The notes under the pieces are model-generated. The model searched no databases and had not been told where the DNA came from. It saw only the letters and a program-made list of their open reading frames with translations. From contig DBLC01000075.1 in the NCBI GenBank assembly GCA_002297935.1, positions 1,258-10,155 of the forward strand: 8,898 nucleotides of DNA, in the 5' to 3' direction. This document shows positions 1 to 6,679 of this stretch, one piece after another (within the stretch, counting starts at the first letter, position 1; every line of letters starts with the position of its first letter). Both the position numbers and the translations under genes were made by a program. The stretch is from Dialister sp. UBA734. Its GTDB lineage: Bacteria > Bacillota > Negativicutes > Veillonellales > Dialisteraceae.

Positions 1-96
1 ACGCACTTCGCATTACGCACTTCCCCTAATCCCTAGGGCCTAGCTACTAATCACTAATCCCCCAGTCACGAGTCACCAGTCCACCAGTCACTCATT
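1..96. repeat. Degenerate 7-bp tandem repeat array (copy A)
   Basis: Read from base 1 the sequence falls into about 13 successive heptamers: ACGCACT, TCGCATT, ACGCACT, TCCCCTA, ATCCCTA, GGGCCTA, GCTACTA, ATCACTA, ATCCCCC, AGTCACG, AGTCACC, AGTCCACC (one extra base), AGTCACT, then CATT. It holds an 8-bp palindrome CCCTAGGG at 31-38. Bases 25-47 recur without change at 1469-1491. The array sits just beyond the terminator of the WYL gene and probably continues past the window edge. No reading frame here looks genuine. Its function is unknown. Confidence 0.75.
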
Positions 97-102
97 GCAA
101 AG

Positions 103-138
103 AAAAAAGAGCCCATATCAGCCTATGGACTCTTTTTT
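103..138 (-). terminator. Rho-independent terminator of the WYL regulator gene
   Basis: Stem arms are at 103-117 and 124-138 with a 6-nt loop (118-123), and the minus strand ends in a run of T. The one non-Watson-Crick position (112/129) is a G-U wobble in minus-strand RNA but an A-C mismatch in plus-strand RNA, which points to minus-strand use. It begins only a few bases past the stop codon at 145. A-runs at both ends may allow weak two-way function. Confidence 0.85.
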
Positions 139-144
139 TAATTC

Positions 145-1170
145 TTATATATGACTTTCTTCCGCCATGTCACAAATTTTCTTTGCTTCTCCCAGCCACC
201 GTTCTCTTAGGGAAGTGGGGTACAGCACATTAACCCGGCTGCCTTGGCTGAGGAGCCACATGAGGATCCCTTCGCCTTGGATGTCTGCTTCGACCAGCCA
301 TGTATTTTCTCCCTGCTTTTTGGCTTTCGCTGTGGGCAGGCGGTCCAGTACGGCTTCGATGGAGTATCCGGTGTAGGTGAAGCGAATGTATTCTTCTTTG
401 CCGCCAAACATGTACTGGATCCGATTTTTATATTCCCCTTCTTTGAATCGGTCCGCATAAGGAATCTGGAATGTGGCATCTATTTCTTCGACGCCGCTCA
501 TTCGGTCCAATCGATAGGATTTGGTGGAAAAATCGTCATCTTCTCCTTTATAGGGCCAGCCCACCAGGTAGAAATAGTATTCCGAGAAGAACACCCCCAG
601 GGGACGCACCCGATGAATGGTGCTGTAGTAAGCGTTCATTTTCTTATAGTTGAACTTCAGTACCTGATGATTGTCCACGGCTTGTGTGATTTTCCAGAAG
701 GTGTCCATGTCCGGTGCTTTATGTTTCGGGTCTCGATAGTCGAACAGTTCTTTTTCTATGTAGTCAGTAATTACTTCTTTTTCTTTCATCGGTACAGCGG
801 TCTGCAGCAATCGGCCCATGAGCGATTTCATTTCTTCTTTGCAGAACGCCCGACTAGCCAGCAGAATTTTGCAAATGCCAAACAGTTCTCCATTGGAAAT
901 ATAGCGATTCTCCATTTCCTGGATATGATATTTCTTATCTTCTGTATCATAAATGAGTTTTCTAGGAATCCCATCAGCATTTTGCAGTTGTTCCAAGTAT
1001 TTCCGCAAATCTTGGAAATACCGGCTCACGGTTCGTTCATTGACATGGTACATTTCTGCCACTTCGTGTCGACTCACGGAACGACCATGGCTCAGCACAT
1101 TCCATAAGCTCAAGACGCGTTCGATTTTTCGGTCTTCTCTTTTGGCGTTTTCACTTTCTGATTGATTCAT
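145..1170 (-). CDS. WYL domain-containing HTH transcriptional regulator
   Basis: Predicted DNA-binding regulator of 341 residues. Residues about 14-62 form a winged helix-turn-helix of DeoR/HTH_11 type (RKIERVLSLWNVL, then VSRHEVAEMYHVNERTVSRY). Residues about 165-226 match a WYL domain: VLKFNYKK, RVRPLGVFFSEYYFYLVGW, and SYRLDRM near 218-224. Residues about 258-335 look like the WYL C-terminal extension (WCX). WYL domains are known to bind ligands, probably nucleic acid or nucleotides, and to switch the regulator. I chose the ATG at 1168-1170 because AAGGAG lies 6 nt upstream; the ATG at 1198-1200, 10 codons earlier, has no such site. The gene follows sbcC on the same strand after a 335-bp repeat-filled gap with no clear terminator, so read-through is possible. 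A weak promoter (GTGACC, 18 bp, CATACT) may lie just upstream. The ligand and target genes cannot be read from sequence. Confidence 0.9.
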   Translation of the reverse strand: MNQSESENAKREDRKIERVLSLWNVLSHGRSVSRHEVAEMYHVNERTVSRYFQDLRKYLEQLQNADGIPRKLIYDTEDKKYHIQEMENRYISNGELFGICKILLASRAFCKEEMKSLMGRLLQTAVPMKEKEVITDYIEKELFDYRDPKHKAPDMDTFWKITQAVDNHQVLKFNYKKMNAYYSTIHRVRPLGVFFSEYYFYLVGWPYKGEDDDFSTKSYRLDRMSGVEEIDATFQIPYADRFKEGEYKNRIQYMFGGKEEYIRFTYTGYSIEAVLDRLPTAKAKKQGENTWLVEADIQGEGILMWLLSQGSRVNVLYPTSLRERWLGEAKKICDMAEESHI

Positions 1171-1229
1171 GATTGTCTCCTTTTCAGCATCATTGGCCAT
1201 GTTTTACGTAAAGTATGATTTCGCTTGCG

Positions 1230-1366
1230 GTTACAGGTCACTCAAGTTGCTCACGTTGCTAAGGCTGCTCAGGTTTCTCGAATGCGCCAATAGACGCTAG
1301 TGTTTTCAGCTCATTCGAGAAACTTAAGACCCCTTAGAACCTTTAGAACCCTAAGAAACCTGTAAC
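1230..1366. repeat. Dyad element 1: inverted arms of five 9-bp repeats
   Basis: The left arm reads GTTACA, then GGTCACTCA, AGTTGCTCA, CGTTGCTAA, GGCTGCTCA, GGTTTCTCG, then AATGCGC. The right arm, reverse-complemented, reads GTTACA, GGTTTCTTA, GGGTTCTAA, AGGTTCTAA, GGGGTCTTA, AGTTTCTCG, then AATGAGC. The inner 12 bp (1273-1284 and 1312-1323) pair perfectly, as do the outer GTTACAGGT and ACCTGTAAC, so a long imperfect hairpin can form. The element lies between sbcC and the WYL gene, contains no gene, and matches the plan of the larger element at 7983-8262. Confidence 0.8.
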
Positions 1367-1432
1367 TTCTAGCCCACTTATGTCTACTGACTCAAATTCT
1401 TAACTTAACAGCATTGCCCGGCAGGGGAGCCA

Positions 1433-1461
1433 AGACGCTATTGCTAATTTCAATAGAGTCT
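1433..1461. other. Short inverted repeat (hairpin) between element 1 and the 7-bp array
   Basis: AGACGCTATTG (1433-1443) and CAATAGAGTCT (1451-1461) pair over 11 positions with one mismatch around a 7-nt loop. No T-run follows on either strand, so it is not a convincing terminator for sbcC. The remaining 1367-1432 stretch shows nothing recognisable. Confidence 0.45.
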
Positions 1462-1510
1462 CCTATTTCCTAATCCCTAGGGCCTAGCTACCAGTCACTA
1501 GTCACTCATT
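1456..1510. repeat. 7-bp tandem repeat array (copy B) overlapping the sbcC stop
   Basis: Heptamers ATTTCCT, AATCCCT, AGGGCCT, AGCTACC, AGTCACT, AGTCACT, CATT run up to and through the end of sbcC; its TGA stop (1506-1508) lies inside the last units. Bases 1469-1491 equal 25-47 of copy A. Bases 1456-1475 match 8255-8274, at the end of marR, in 18 of 20 positions. Confidence 0.75.
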
Positions 1511-4127
1511 CCAATATTTCAAATTCCGCTTTGCTGCCTTTATCGGCTGGACTGACTTTGAGCCGTGCGTCGATCCGTTCTTCCAGTTCCGGCACGTGGG
1601 AAATAATGCCAACCAAACGACCGGTGTTCTGCAGGTCAATTAAGGTATTCATGGCACTGTTCAGTGCTTCTGGGTCCAAAGTGCCAAAGCCTTCGTCGAT
1701 GAACATGGTATCCAGCCGCACGCCGCCTTGGCGCTGCTGCACCACATCGGCCAGGCCCAAGGCCAAGGACAGCGACGCTAAGAAAGTTTCCCCGCCGGAG
1801 AGCGTATTGGCCGGGCGGGAGCGTCCGGTATAGCTATCGGACACTTCCAGGGACAGACCGCCTTTGTTGGCACTGCCGGTTTCTTTCATGCGATGGAGAG
1901 AATACCGCCGGTGGCTCATGTCCAGCAGTCGCAAATTGGCCGCCTGGGTCACATCATCTAAGAGAGCTCCCAGGACGTACCGTTCTAAGGTAATGCGAGT
2001 CTTGGCGCCGCGGGTCAAATCATAGAGACCTTGTACCAGCCGGGACGATTCCATGGTCTTTTCATGACGATCGCTGATTTCTCTAGCTTCTTTTTCGATG
2101 GCTTTCATTTTTTCCAGCTGGTTCTGCCCATTGGAAATATCCTGAATCATCCCTTTGATTTCCTGCTGCAAGGCTTTTTCTTTTTCGTTCAACCGTTGCA
2201 TGTCTGGCTTTTCTTCGTTTCCTACGGCCAGTTTTTCTTCCAGAATACGTTTTTCGCTGCCTTTCCAGTCTGCCTGGTATTCGTTGATTTCCTTTTCCAA
2301 CCGCGGTTCTTCGCTCCGCCGGTTCACCCAGGCTTTGCATTCTTTCAAGTCTGTGAATCCATTGTCTTTGGCCTTCGCCGACAAAGCGGCTTCCTGTACT
2401 TTATATTCCGCCAGCAATTCGTCTCTTCGTTTTCCTGCGGCCTGGTATTCTGCTTCTGCAGAAGCCAAACCGAAGATCACCGGTTCTTTTTGGGAGGATA
2501 ATTCTTTCATCTGGTCTTCCCAATCGGTACAAACATCATGGAGCCGTTTGATTTCATTTCTAAGAAATACAGGTTTTCTATAGGCTTCGGGCACGTCTTC
2601 CAAAGTCCGCATTTTCGCTTGGGCATTTCCCAATTCAGAAATAGCGCTCACGTAAGCCCCGGCCTGGTAGGAACCAGCCAACTGACTGGCATCGTCATAC
2701 ACTTTGGCTGCGTCTTCTGCTTTTTTCTGAGCCCGTTTCACCGCTGTTTCGGTAGGCAGTTTTTCTTCCGACACCGCCGGACGGGGATGGTGGATGGCCC
2801 CGCAAACCGGACAGGGTTCGCCCTCTTTGAGTTGGCTGGCTAAAATGGCGGCTTGTCCAAAGATATACCGTCTCCGAACGTCCTCCGCAGCTTGGACCGC
2901 TGCATCCCGCAACTGCCGGGCCTCCTCGGTCTGGTCATTCAGTTTTTTCAGTTCCGCCGTGGCTTCATTGAATTTTTCCGTGAGCCGTTCCACTTCTCGC
3001 CGGGTGGCACCATAGGCTTTGGCTTTGGGCATCCACTGGGTCATTTCAGCTACCTGCTGTCGGTAAGTATTCATCTGGTCCCGCTGGCTTTCCAACCGCT
3101 TTTCCGTTTCTTCCAGCTGGTCTTTCTTTTCTTTATAATAGGACACCCGCTGGCCCGCATCATCCATGTTTTTTCGGACCTGCTTGCCATCCTGGGTGAT
3201 TTTTTCCAAGTTTTCGAAATAAGGTGCCAGTTCTTTGGCACTGCGAATGCGCTTCAAATCTTCTTCCGCCTGCTCGATGGCGGTTTTCTTTTTCTGCAAC
3301 AGCTGCAAGTGCTGCTGTGTCTTTTCCAAACTTTCAAAATGGGTAAATAACAACGCCGCTTTCTGGTACGTTTCCCGGAAGGTACGATTTTCTTCTTCTT
3401 TCTCCTGGTGCTGCTGTTTTAGCATTTCCAGTCTGGCCTGTATATCTTTTTCGATTCCCTGAATATCTTCTACACTATTGGCACCGGCCATTTTGAAAAC
3501 CGTAGCCAATTCGGCTTCTTCTTTGCTTCGTACTTTATACAAATCGGTGGCCCGCCGTTTCAATTCGTCCTGGAAATCGGAGAATCGCTGGGTTTTGAAG
3601 AGCTGCTTCAAAATACCTTCTCGCTCTTCCGCCTTTGCTACCAGCAATTTCCGGAAATCTCCTTGGGGAAGCAGAATGACCTGGCAGAACTGGCTGGCAT
3701 TGAGACCAATTAATTTTCCCGCCGCTTCTTCCACGCCGGTACGGATGGTGCGCACTTCTTTGCCATCTTCCAATTCCGACAACGACGATTGCATGGCAGT
3801 CATGGTCTGCCCGGTGCCACGTTTCTTATCCACCAATTGTTCCGGAGCGCGATAGGCCCGGTAGGTTTTCTCTCCAATCATGAAATCAAAAATAACTTCT
3901 GTCTTTTGGGCTGTGGTGGCATAGTCACTGCGCATACGAGCCCCGCTTCGATCGCCGCTGGTTTTTCCGTAAAGGGCATAGCACATGGCATCTAAGATGG
4001 TGGTTTTCCCTGCCCCGGTAGGTCCGCAGATGAGAAATAAATGACGACCATCCAGTTTTTCAAAGTCAATGGTGGTTTCGCCAGCGTAAGGGCCAAACGC
4101 ACGCATGGTGAGTTTCAATGGTTTCAT
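1506..4127 (-). CDS. sbcC: SbcC, ATPase subunit of the SbcCD exonuclease
   Basis: Rad50-like SMC-family ATPase of 873 residues that partners SbcD (Mre11-like) to cleave DNA hairpins and process double-strand ends. Visible parts: Walker A GPTGAGKT at 35-42; Q-loop region LLPQGDF at 152-158; a long glutamate/lysine-rich coiled coil from about 190 to 430; the zinc hook CPVC at 439-442; the returning coiled coil to about 700; ABC signature LSGGE at 776-780; Walker B leading to DE at 811-812; D-loop GTLD at 815-818; and H-loop His844. All catalytic motifs are intact. The protein is shorter than the usual 1000-1100 residues (E. coli SbcC is 1048), the difference falling in the coiled coil. The ATG overlaps the sbcD stop as ATGA, with AGGAG 8 nt upstream inside sbcD, so the two are translationally coupled. 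The stop codon lies in a repeat shared with other gene ends. Confidence 0.97.
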   Translation of the reverse strand: MKPLKLTMRAFGPYAGETTIDFEKLDGRHLFLICGPTGAGKTTILDAMCYALYGKTSGDRSGARMRSDYATTAQKTEVIFDFMIGEKTYRAYRAPEQLVDKKRGTGQTMTAMQSSLSELEDGKEVRTIRTGVEEAAGKLIGLNASQFCQVILLPQGDFRKLLVAKAEEREGILKQLFKTQRFSDFQDELKRRATDLYKVRSKEEAELATVFKMAGANSVEDIQGIEKDIQARLEMLKQQHQEKEEENRTFRETYQKAALLFTHFESLEKTQQHLQLLQKKKTAIEQAEEDLKRIRSAKELAPYFENLEKITQDGKQVRKNMDDAGQRVSYYKEKKDQLEETEKRLESQRDQMNTYRQQVAEMTQWMPKAKAYGATRREVERLTEKFNEATAELKKLNDQTEEARQLRDAAVQAAEDVRRRYIFGQAAILASQLKEGEPCPVCGAIHHPRPAVSEEKLPTETAVKRAQKKAEDAAKVYDDASQLAGSYQAGAYVSAISELGNAQAKMRTLEDVPEAYRKPVFLRNEIKRLHDVCTDWEDQMKELSSQKEPVIFGLASAEAEYQAAGKRRDELLAEYKVQEAALSAKAKDNGFTDLKECKAWVNRRSEEPRLEKEINEYQADWKGSEKRILEEKLAVGNEEKPDMQRLNEKEKALQQEIKGMIQDISNGQNQLEKMKAIEKEAREISDRHEKTMESSRLVQGLYDLTRGAKTRITLERYVLGALLDDVTQAANLRLLDMSHRRYSLHRMKETGSANKGGLSLEVSDSYTGRSRPANTLSGGETFLASLSLALGLADVVQQRQGGVRLDTMFIDEGFGTLDPEALNSAMNTLIDLQNTGRLVGIISHVPELEERIDARLKVSPADKGSKAEFEILE

Positions 4128-5290
4128 TTGCTATTCTCCTTCCGATAGACTTCTTCCCAGGCCGATGCGGTCAAAGCTTCTTCCTCTTCCGTCAAATCTC
4201 TGTCACGGAAATGGTGCACAAACTCTTTGAAAATATCCAAATCGCTCATTTGCTCCAGCTGAATATTTCTATCACCGCTGTCTTCTTTGTAGCCCATGTC
4301 CTGTTCCACTCCCAGGGCGTGAGGATATTTCTGGTGCAGCTTCGGCATGGCATCCAGCACTGGTTCCGTGTCAGTCAGAATAATCTGCAGGTAATCCTCC
4401 GAATCTTCTGCTTCATCAGACATGAGGTCCGCAAACTGTCCCGTCAAAGTCCGCACTTGATATCGTGGAATCAGGTCATGGAAAGTAGTTTTCACTTGCC
4501 CCTCTCCATCGATTTCACCTACAATGACCCCTTTTTTCTGTTTCACTTCGTCAAAGGAATAACGCATGAGACTGCCGCTGTACTGGATTTTTTCTGACGA
4601 CGCTCTGGTTTTCTGAGGGCGATGCAAATGGCCCAAAGCGGTGTAGCAATAGGGTGCAAAAATGGTATCACTGATTTGGTCATAGCCACCAATGGACAGA
4701 GGCCGTTCTGATTCAGAAGACTGCCCGCCGGCAGCAAATACATGGGCCAGCGCCACTTTTCGCATACTTTTATCTTCTAATTCATCCAGAAGGATCTCCG
4801 ATAGTTTCTGTTCCGCCGCTTCGTAGCTATGAATGTCTTCCGCCCCAGGCAAGTCCCGCTGGTTCATCAGAACCCGCACCCGAGCCGGCTCTGCGTAAGG
4901 CAGGGGCAAAAAGGCTACCGGTCCCCAAGCATCTTCCAAAATGACCGGCTTTAATCGATTCAATGGACCAAAAATATAGAGTCCCTGGTTCCGAAGCAAA
5001 CGACTTGCCACAGCCAATCGCTCTGCACTATCATGGTTGCCGCTGATGACAATGAAAGGAATGTGCCGCTTTCCCACAATTTCTTCTGTCATTTTATCGA
5101 ACAGTTCCACCGCTTCTTCTGGTGGATAGGAACGATCATATACATCGCCTGCCAAAAGAATCACGTCAGGCTTTTCTTCATCTACCAAGGGCAAAAATTG
5201 ATGTATCAAAAGCCATTCCTGGTCTTCTGTCAAGGATTGCTCTTTTAAAAGTTTTCCCAAATGCCAGTCCGCTGTATGGATAAATTTCAT
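4124..5290 (-). CDS. sbcD: SbcD, nuclease subunit of the SbcCD complex
   Basis: Mre11-type calcineurin-like metallophosphoesterase of 388 residues, the Mn-dependent nuclease of SbcCD. Metal-site motifs are all present: DWHLG with Asp8 and His10; GDVYDR with Asp49; GNHD with Asn85 and His86; His183 in LAHVFAAGG; and GHLH with His221 and His223. SERPLSIGG near 194-202 is typical of the family. The C-terminal 150 or so residues should form the capping and SbcC-binding parts. I set the start at the ATG at 5288-5290 because MKFIHTADWHLG is the standard SbcD N-terminus and AAAGGAG lies 7 nt upstream. An in-frame extension to 5407 would translate 9-bp repeats and a hairpin (the EPLEPLEPL peptide) and is rejected. 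First gene of a two-gene operon with sbcC. It has its own promoter candidate and an unusual leader. Confidence 0.97.
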   Translation of the reverse strand: MKFIHTADWHLGKLLKEQSLTEDQEWLLIHQFLPLVDEEKPDVILLAGDVYDRSYPPEEAVELFDKMTEEIVGKRHIPFIVISGNHDSAERLAVASRLLRNQGLYIFGPLNRLKPVILEDAWGPVAFLPLPYAEPARVRVLMNQRDLPGAEDIHSYEAAEQKLSEILLDELEDKSMRKVALAHVFAAGGQSSESERPLSIGGYDQISDTIFAPYCYTALGHLHRPQKTRASSEKIQYSGSLMRYSFDEVKQKKGVIVGEIDGEGQVKTTFHDLIPRYQVRTLTGQFADLMSDEAEDSEDYLQIILTDTEPVLDAMPKLHQKYPHALGVEQDMGYKEDSGDRNIQLEQMSDLDIFKEFVHHFRDRDLTEEEEALTASAWEEVYRKENSK

Positions 5291-5291
5291 A

Positions 5292-5383
5292 GATTTTCTC
5301 CTTTCGTTGGGTTTTAAGGGTTCTAAGGGTTCTAAGGGTTCTGGCTCCATTGAAAATCCACCGATTTTCTCGGAGCCAGAACC
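5292..5383 (-). promoter_or_regulatory. Structured sbcD leader: strong hairpin plus possible anti-RBS pairing
   Basis: GGTTCTGGCTCC (5337-5348) and its exact complement at 5372-5383 enclose a second perfect 7-bp stem (5352-5358 with 5363-5369, 4-nt loop). The 9-mer GATTTTCTC (plus strand) occurs twice, in the hairpin at 5363-5371 and over the sbcD ribosome binding site at 5292-5300. GAAAATC at 5352-5358 is complementary to both, so in the RNA it could pair either within the hairpin or with the RBS region. This is a possible translational switch. It may equally be a chance result of a repeat insertion. Confidence 0.45.
5309..5344. repeat. 9-bp tandem repeats in the sbcD leader
   Basis: Four units in register: GGGTTTTAA, GGGTTCTAA, GGGTTCTAA, GGGTTCTGG. 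They resemble the right arm of the dyad at 1230-1366, whose reverse complement contains GGGTTCTAA and AGGTTCTAA. The array ends in the leader hairpin, so here a single arm lies between the sbcD promoter and its RBS. Confidence 0.75.
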
Positions 5384-5385
5384 TT

Positions 5386-5414
5386 TTGATATCCAGTACA
5401 CCACCATAATTCAA
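5386..5414 (-). promoter_or_regulatory. Candidate sigma-A promoter for sbcDC
   Basis: On the minus strand, TTGAAT (5409-5414) and TATCAA (5386-5391) are separated by 17 bp, each matching 4 of 6 consensus positions. Transcription would start near 5379, so the leader hairpin would lie at the very 5' end of the mRNA. No better candidate was seen in the gap. Moderate to weak by sequence alone. Confidence 0.4.
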
Positions 5415-5439
5415 TAGCCATCTCATCGCTACAGAACCT

Positions 5440-5465
5440 AAAGAGCCCCTTCCTCAGGAAGGGGC
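5440..5465 (-). terminator. Possible weak terminator downstream of nfo
   Basis: GCCCCTTCC (5445-5453) and GGAAGGGGC (5457-5465) form a perfect 9-bp GC-rich stem with a 3-nt loop. On the minus strand it is followed by TCTTT only, a short U-tract, so it may terminate poorly. It is also one end of the larger inverted-repeat element at 5445-5608, so it may have no transcriptional role. Confidence 0.3.
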
Positions 5466-5608
5466 AGGCTCGCTTGCGAGCCAGGGATAGGCCGACGAAG
5501 AAGAGTTGTTTGCCTAGCCGCCTTCGCAGAACGCCAACAATGTTATATATCTCATCTTAATATAACCGCTAGTGCGAGCTATCCCCCCTGCCCCCCTTCC
5601 AAAGGAAG
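5445..5608. repeat. GC-rich inverted-repeat element (164 bp) between nfo and sbcD
   Basis: The left part holds a 9-bp hairpin (5445-5465), a second perfect hairpin GGCTCGC/GCGAGCC (5467-5482), then GGGATAG (5484-5490). The right part mirrors it: CTATCCC (5579-5585), CCTGCCCCCCTTCC (5587-5600), and a terminal small palindrome CTTCC-AAA-GGAAG (5596-5608). GGAAGGGGCAGG on the left therefore pairs with CCTGCCCC...CTTCC on the right. There is no reading frame of note inside. The AT-rich middle (about 5540-5565) is plain. It looks like a small non-autonomous palindromic element, but I see no target-site duplication. Confidence 0.6.
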
Positions 5609-5634
5609 AGGGTAGCGCTAGTATTTCTATCGTC

Positions 5635-5654
5635 CCAGTCACTAGTCACCCATT
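5635..5654. repeat. 7-bp repeat (copy C) at the nfo 3' end
   Basis: This 20-bp stretch matches 1491-1510 at the sbcC end in 19 of 20 positions (CCAGTCACTAGTCAC, then C or T, CATT). It contains the nfo stop codon TAG (5642-5644) and encodes its last residues, Met-Gly-Asp. The orientation relative to the gene is the same as for copies A and B. Confidence 0.7.
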
Positions 5655-6481
5655 CGTAGTGATTTCAAAAGAGCTATTTCCGCTTCATATCCTGGCAGTT
5701 CGTTTGGTGTTTCCAAATAGAACGGAAGGTTTCGCAGTTTCGGATGATTGATGATTCGAGAAATAGCTTCTAATCCCAATGTACCTTGCCCAATTTTTTC
5801 ATGCCGATCTTTATGACTGCCCAGGGGATTTTTGTCATCATTGAGATGGATCGCATGGAGACGGTCTAGGCCAAGTACATCATCAAAATGGGCCAGCACG
5901 CCATCCAAATCATTCACTATATCATACCCGCCGTCATACACATGGCAGGTATCCAGACACACCCCCACTTTGTCTTTTCGTTCTACTTTGTCGATAATGG
6001 CAGCCAATTCTTCAAAAGTGCGTCCCACTTCGGTGCCCTTGCCTGCCATGGTTTCCAGGAGCACAAACTGGGGCAGCGTTTCCTGATCCATAGCATAGTT
6101 CAACATGTCTGCAATCAGAGGAATCGCCACGTCCACCCCCTGTTTCAAATGGGCACCGGGATGGAAATTGTATAAACAGTTCGGCAATTGGGCGGTCTTT
6201 TCCAAATCTTCTCGAATGGCAGTGCGGGCAAACTCTCTGACACTTTCTTTGGTGGATGCACCGTTCATGGTATAGGCACCATGACAAAGAATGGGACCAA
6301 AGTGATGGTCTTCCATCCATTGCTGCAGCGCTGCTACATCAGACGCCACCAGAGGCTTCGCCTGTCCGCCTCGTGGATTGCGAGGGAAGAATTGAAACGT
6401 ATTTCCTCCCAAAGCCGTGGCCGTCTTCGCCATGGCCAGAAAACCTTTGGATACCGATAAATGACAACCGATAGTGAACAT
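5642..6481 (-). CDS. nfo: Endonuclease IV (deoxyribonuclease IV, AP endonuclease)
   Basis: Base-excision-repair enzyme of 279 residues that cuts 5' of abasic sites and removes blocked 3' ends; TIM-barrel fold with a trinuclear zinc site. The nine metal ligands known from E. coli Nfo can all be placed: His67, His107, Glu143, Asp177, His180, His212, Asp225, His227 and Glu257. Family blocks are clear: NFHPGAH (105-111), LETMAGKGTEVG (142-153), CLDTCH (175-180), HLNDDKNPLGSHKDRHE (212-228), and LETP near the end. Length equals that of typical family members. The ATG at 6479-6481 has AAAGGAG 8 nt upstream. It has its own promoter candidate upstream and stands before sbcDC on the same strand, 351 bp apart. 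The last three codons (Met-Gly-Asp) and the stop come from a repeat also found at the sbcC end. Confidence 0.97.
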   Translation of the reverse strand: MFTIGCHLSVSKGFLAMAKTATALGGNTFQFFPRNPRGGQAKPLVASDVAALQQWMEDHHFGPILCHGAYTMNGASTKESVREFARTAIREDLEKTAQLPNCLYNFHPGAHLKQGVDVAIPLIADMLNYAMDQETLPQFVLLETMAGKGTEVGRTFEELAAIIDKVERKDKVGVCLDTCHVYDGGYDIVNDLDGVLAHFDDVLGLDRLHAIHLNDDKNPLGSHKDRHEKIGQGTLGLEAISRIINHPKLRNLPFYLETPNELPGYEAEIALLKSLRMGD

Positions 6482-6574
6482 ATTGATTTCTCCTTTGGGA
6501 TAGTGACATATTTCCTGTAAATAATAGAAGCACAGGTTAGCCCTTCGGGCAGGTTATTGTTTTTCCTTTTTCAA

Positions 6575-6606
6575 ATTCTAACATAGAGCATTTTATAAAG
6601 TGACAA
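6575..6606 (-). promoter_or_regulatory. Candidate nfo promoter (extended -10)
   Basis: On the minus strand TGTTAGAAT (6575-6583) gives an extended -10 (TGn plus TAGAAT, 5 of 6). TTGTCA (6601-6606) could serve as -35, but the 20-bp spacing is long; extended -10 promoters tolerate a weak -35. The leader would be about 85 nt and would contain a small GCCC/GGGC hairpin at 6540-6550. Confidence 0.35.
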
Positions 6607-6619
6607 GGTTATATCGTGA

Positions 6620-6636
6620 ATGACTTGTTTTGTCAT
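6620..6636. promoter_or_regulatory. 17-bp dyad upstream of the nfo promoter
   Basis: ATGAC and GTCAT flank a 7-nt spacer, just upstream of the candidate -35. TGACAA at 6601-6606 is a further partial copy of the half-site. It could be an operator, but no known regulator motif (for example the Firmicutes LexA box) was recognised. Confidence 0.25.
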
Positions 6637-6679
6637 ACTTCTCATATGTATTATATACCAAATGAATCATTGTTGCTGG

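Noticed and set aside
1..96. CRISPR array
   Set aside because: The repeats are only 7 bp, degenerate and contiguous, without unique spacers or cas genes.
244..1107. 287-codon plus-strand reading frame opposite the WYL gene
   Set aside because: Antisense shadow; phenylalanine- and histidine-rich translation typical of the complement of a charged protein.
1433..1461. Terminator for sbcC
   Set aside because: The hairpin is good but no T-run follows on the minus strand.
5291..5407. N-terminal extension of SbcD with an EPLEPLEPL peptide
   Set aside because: It translates the 9-bp repeats and hairpin. The standard SbcD start MKFIHTADWHLG with a good RBS is at 5290.
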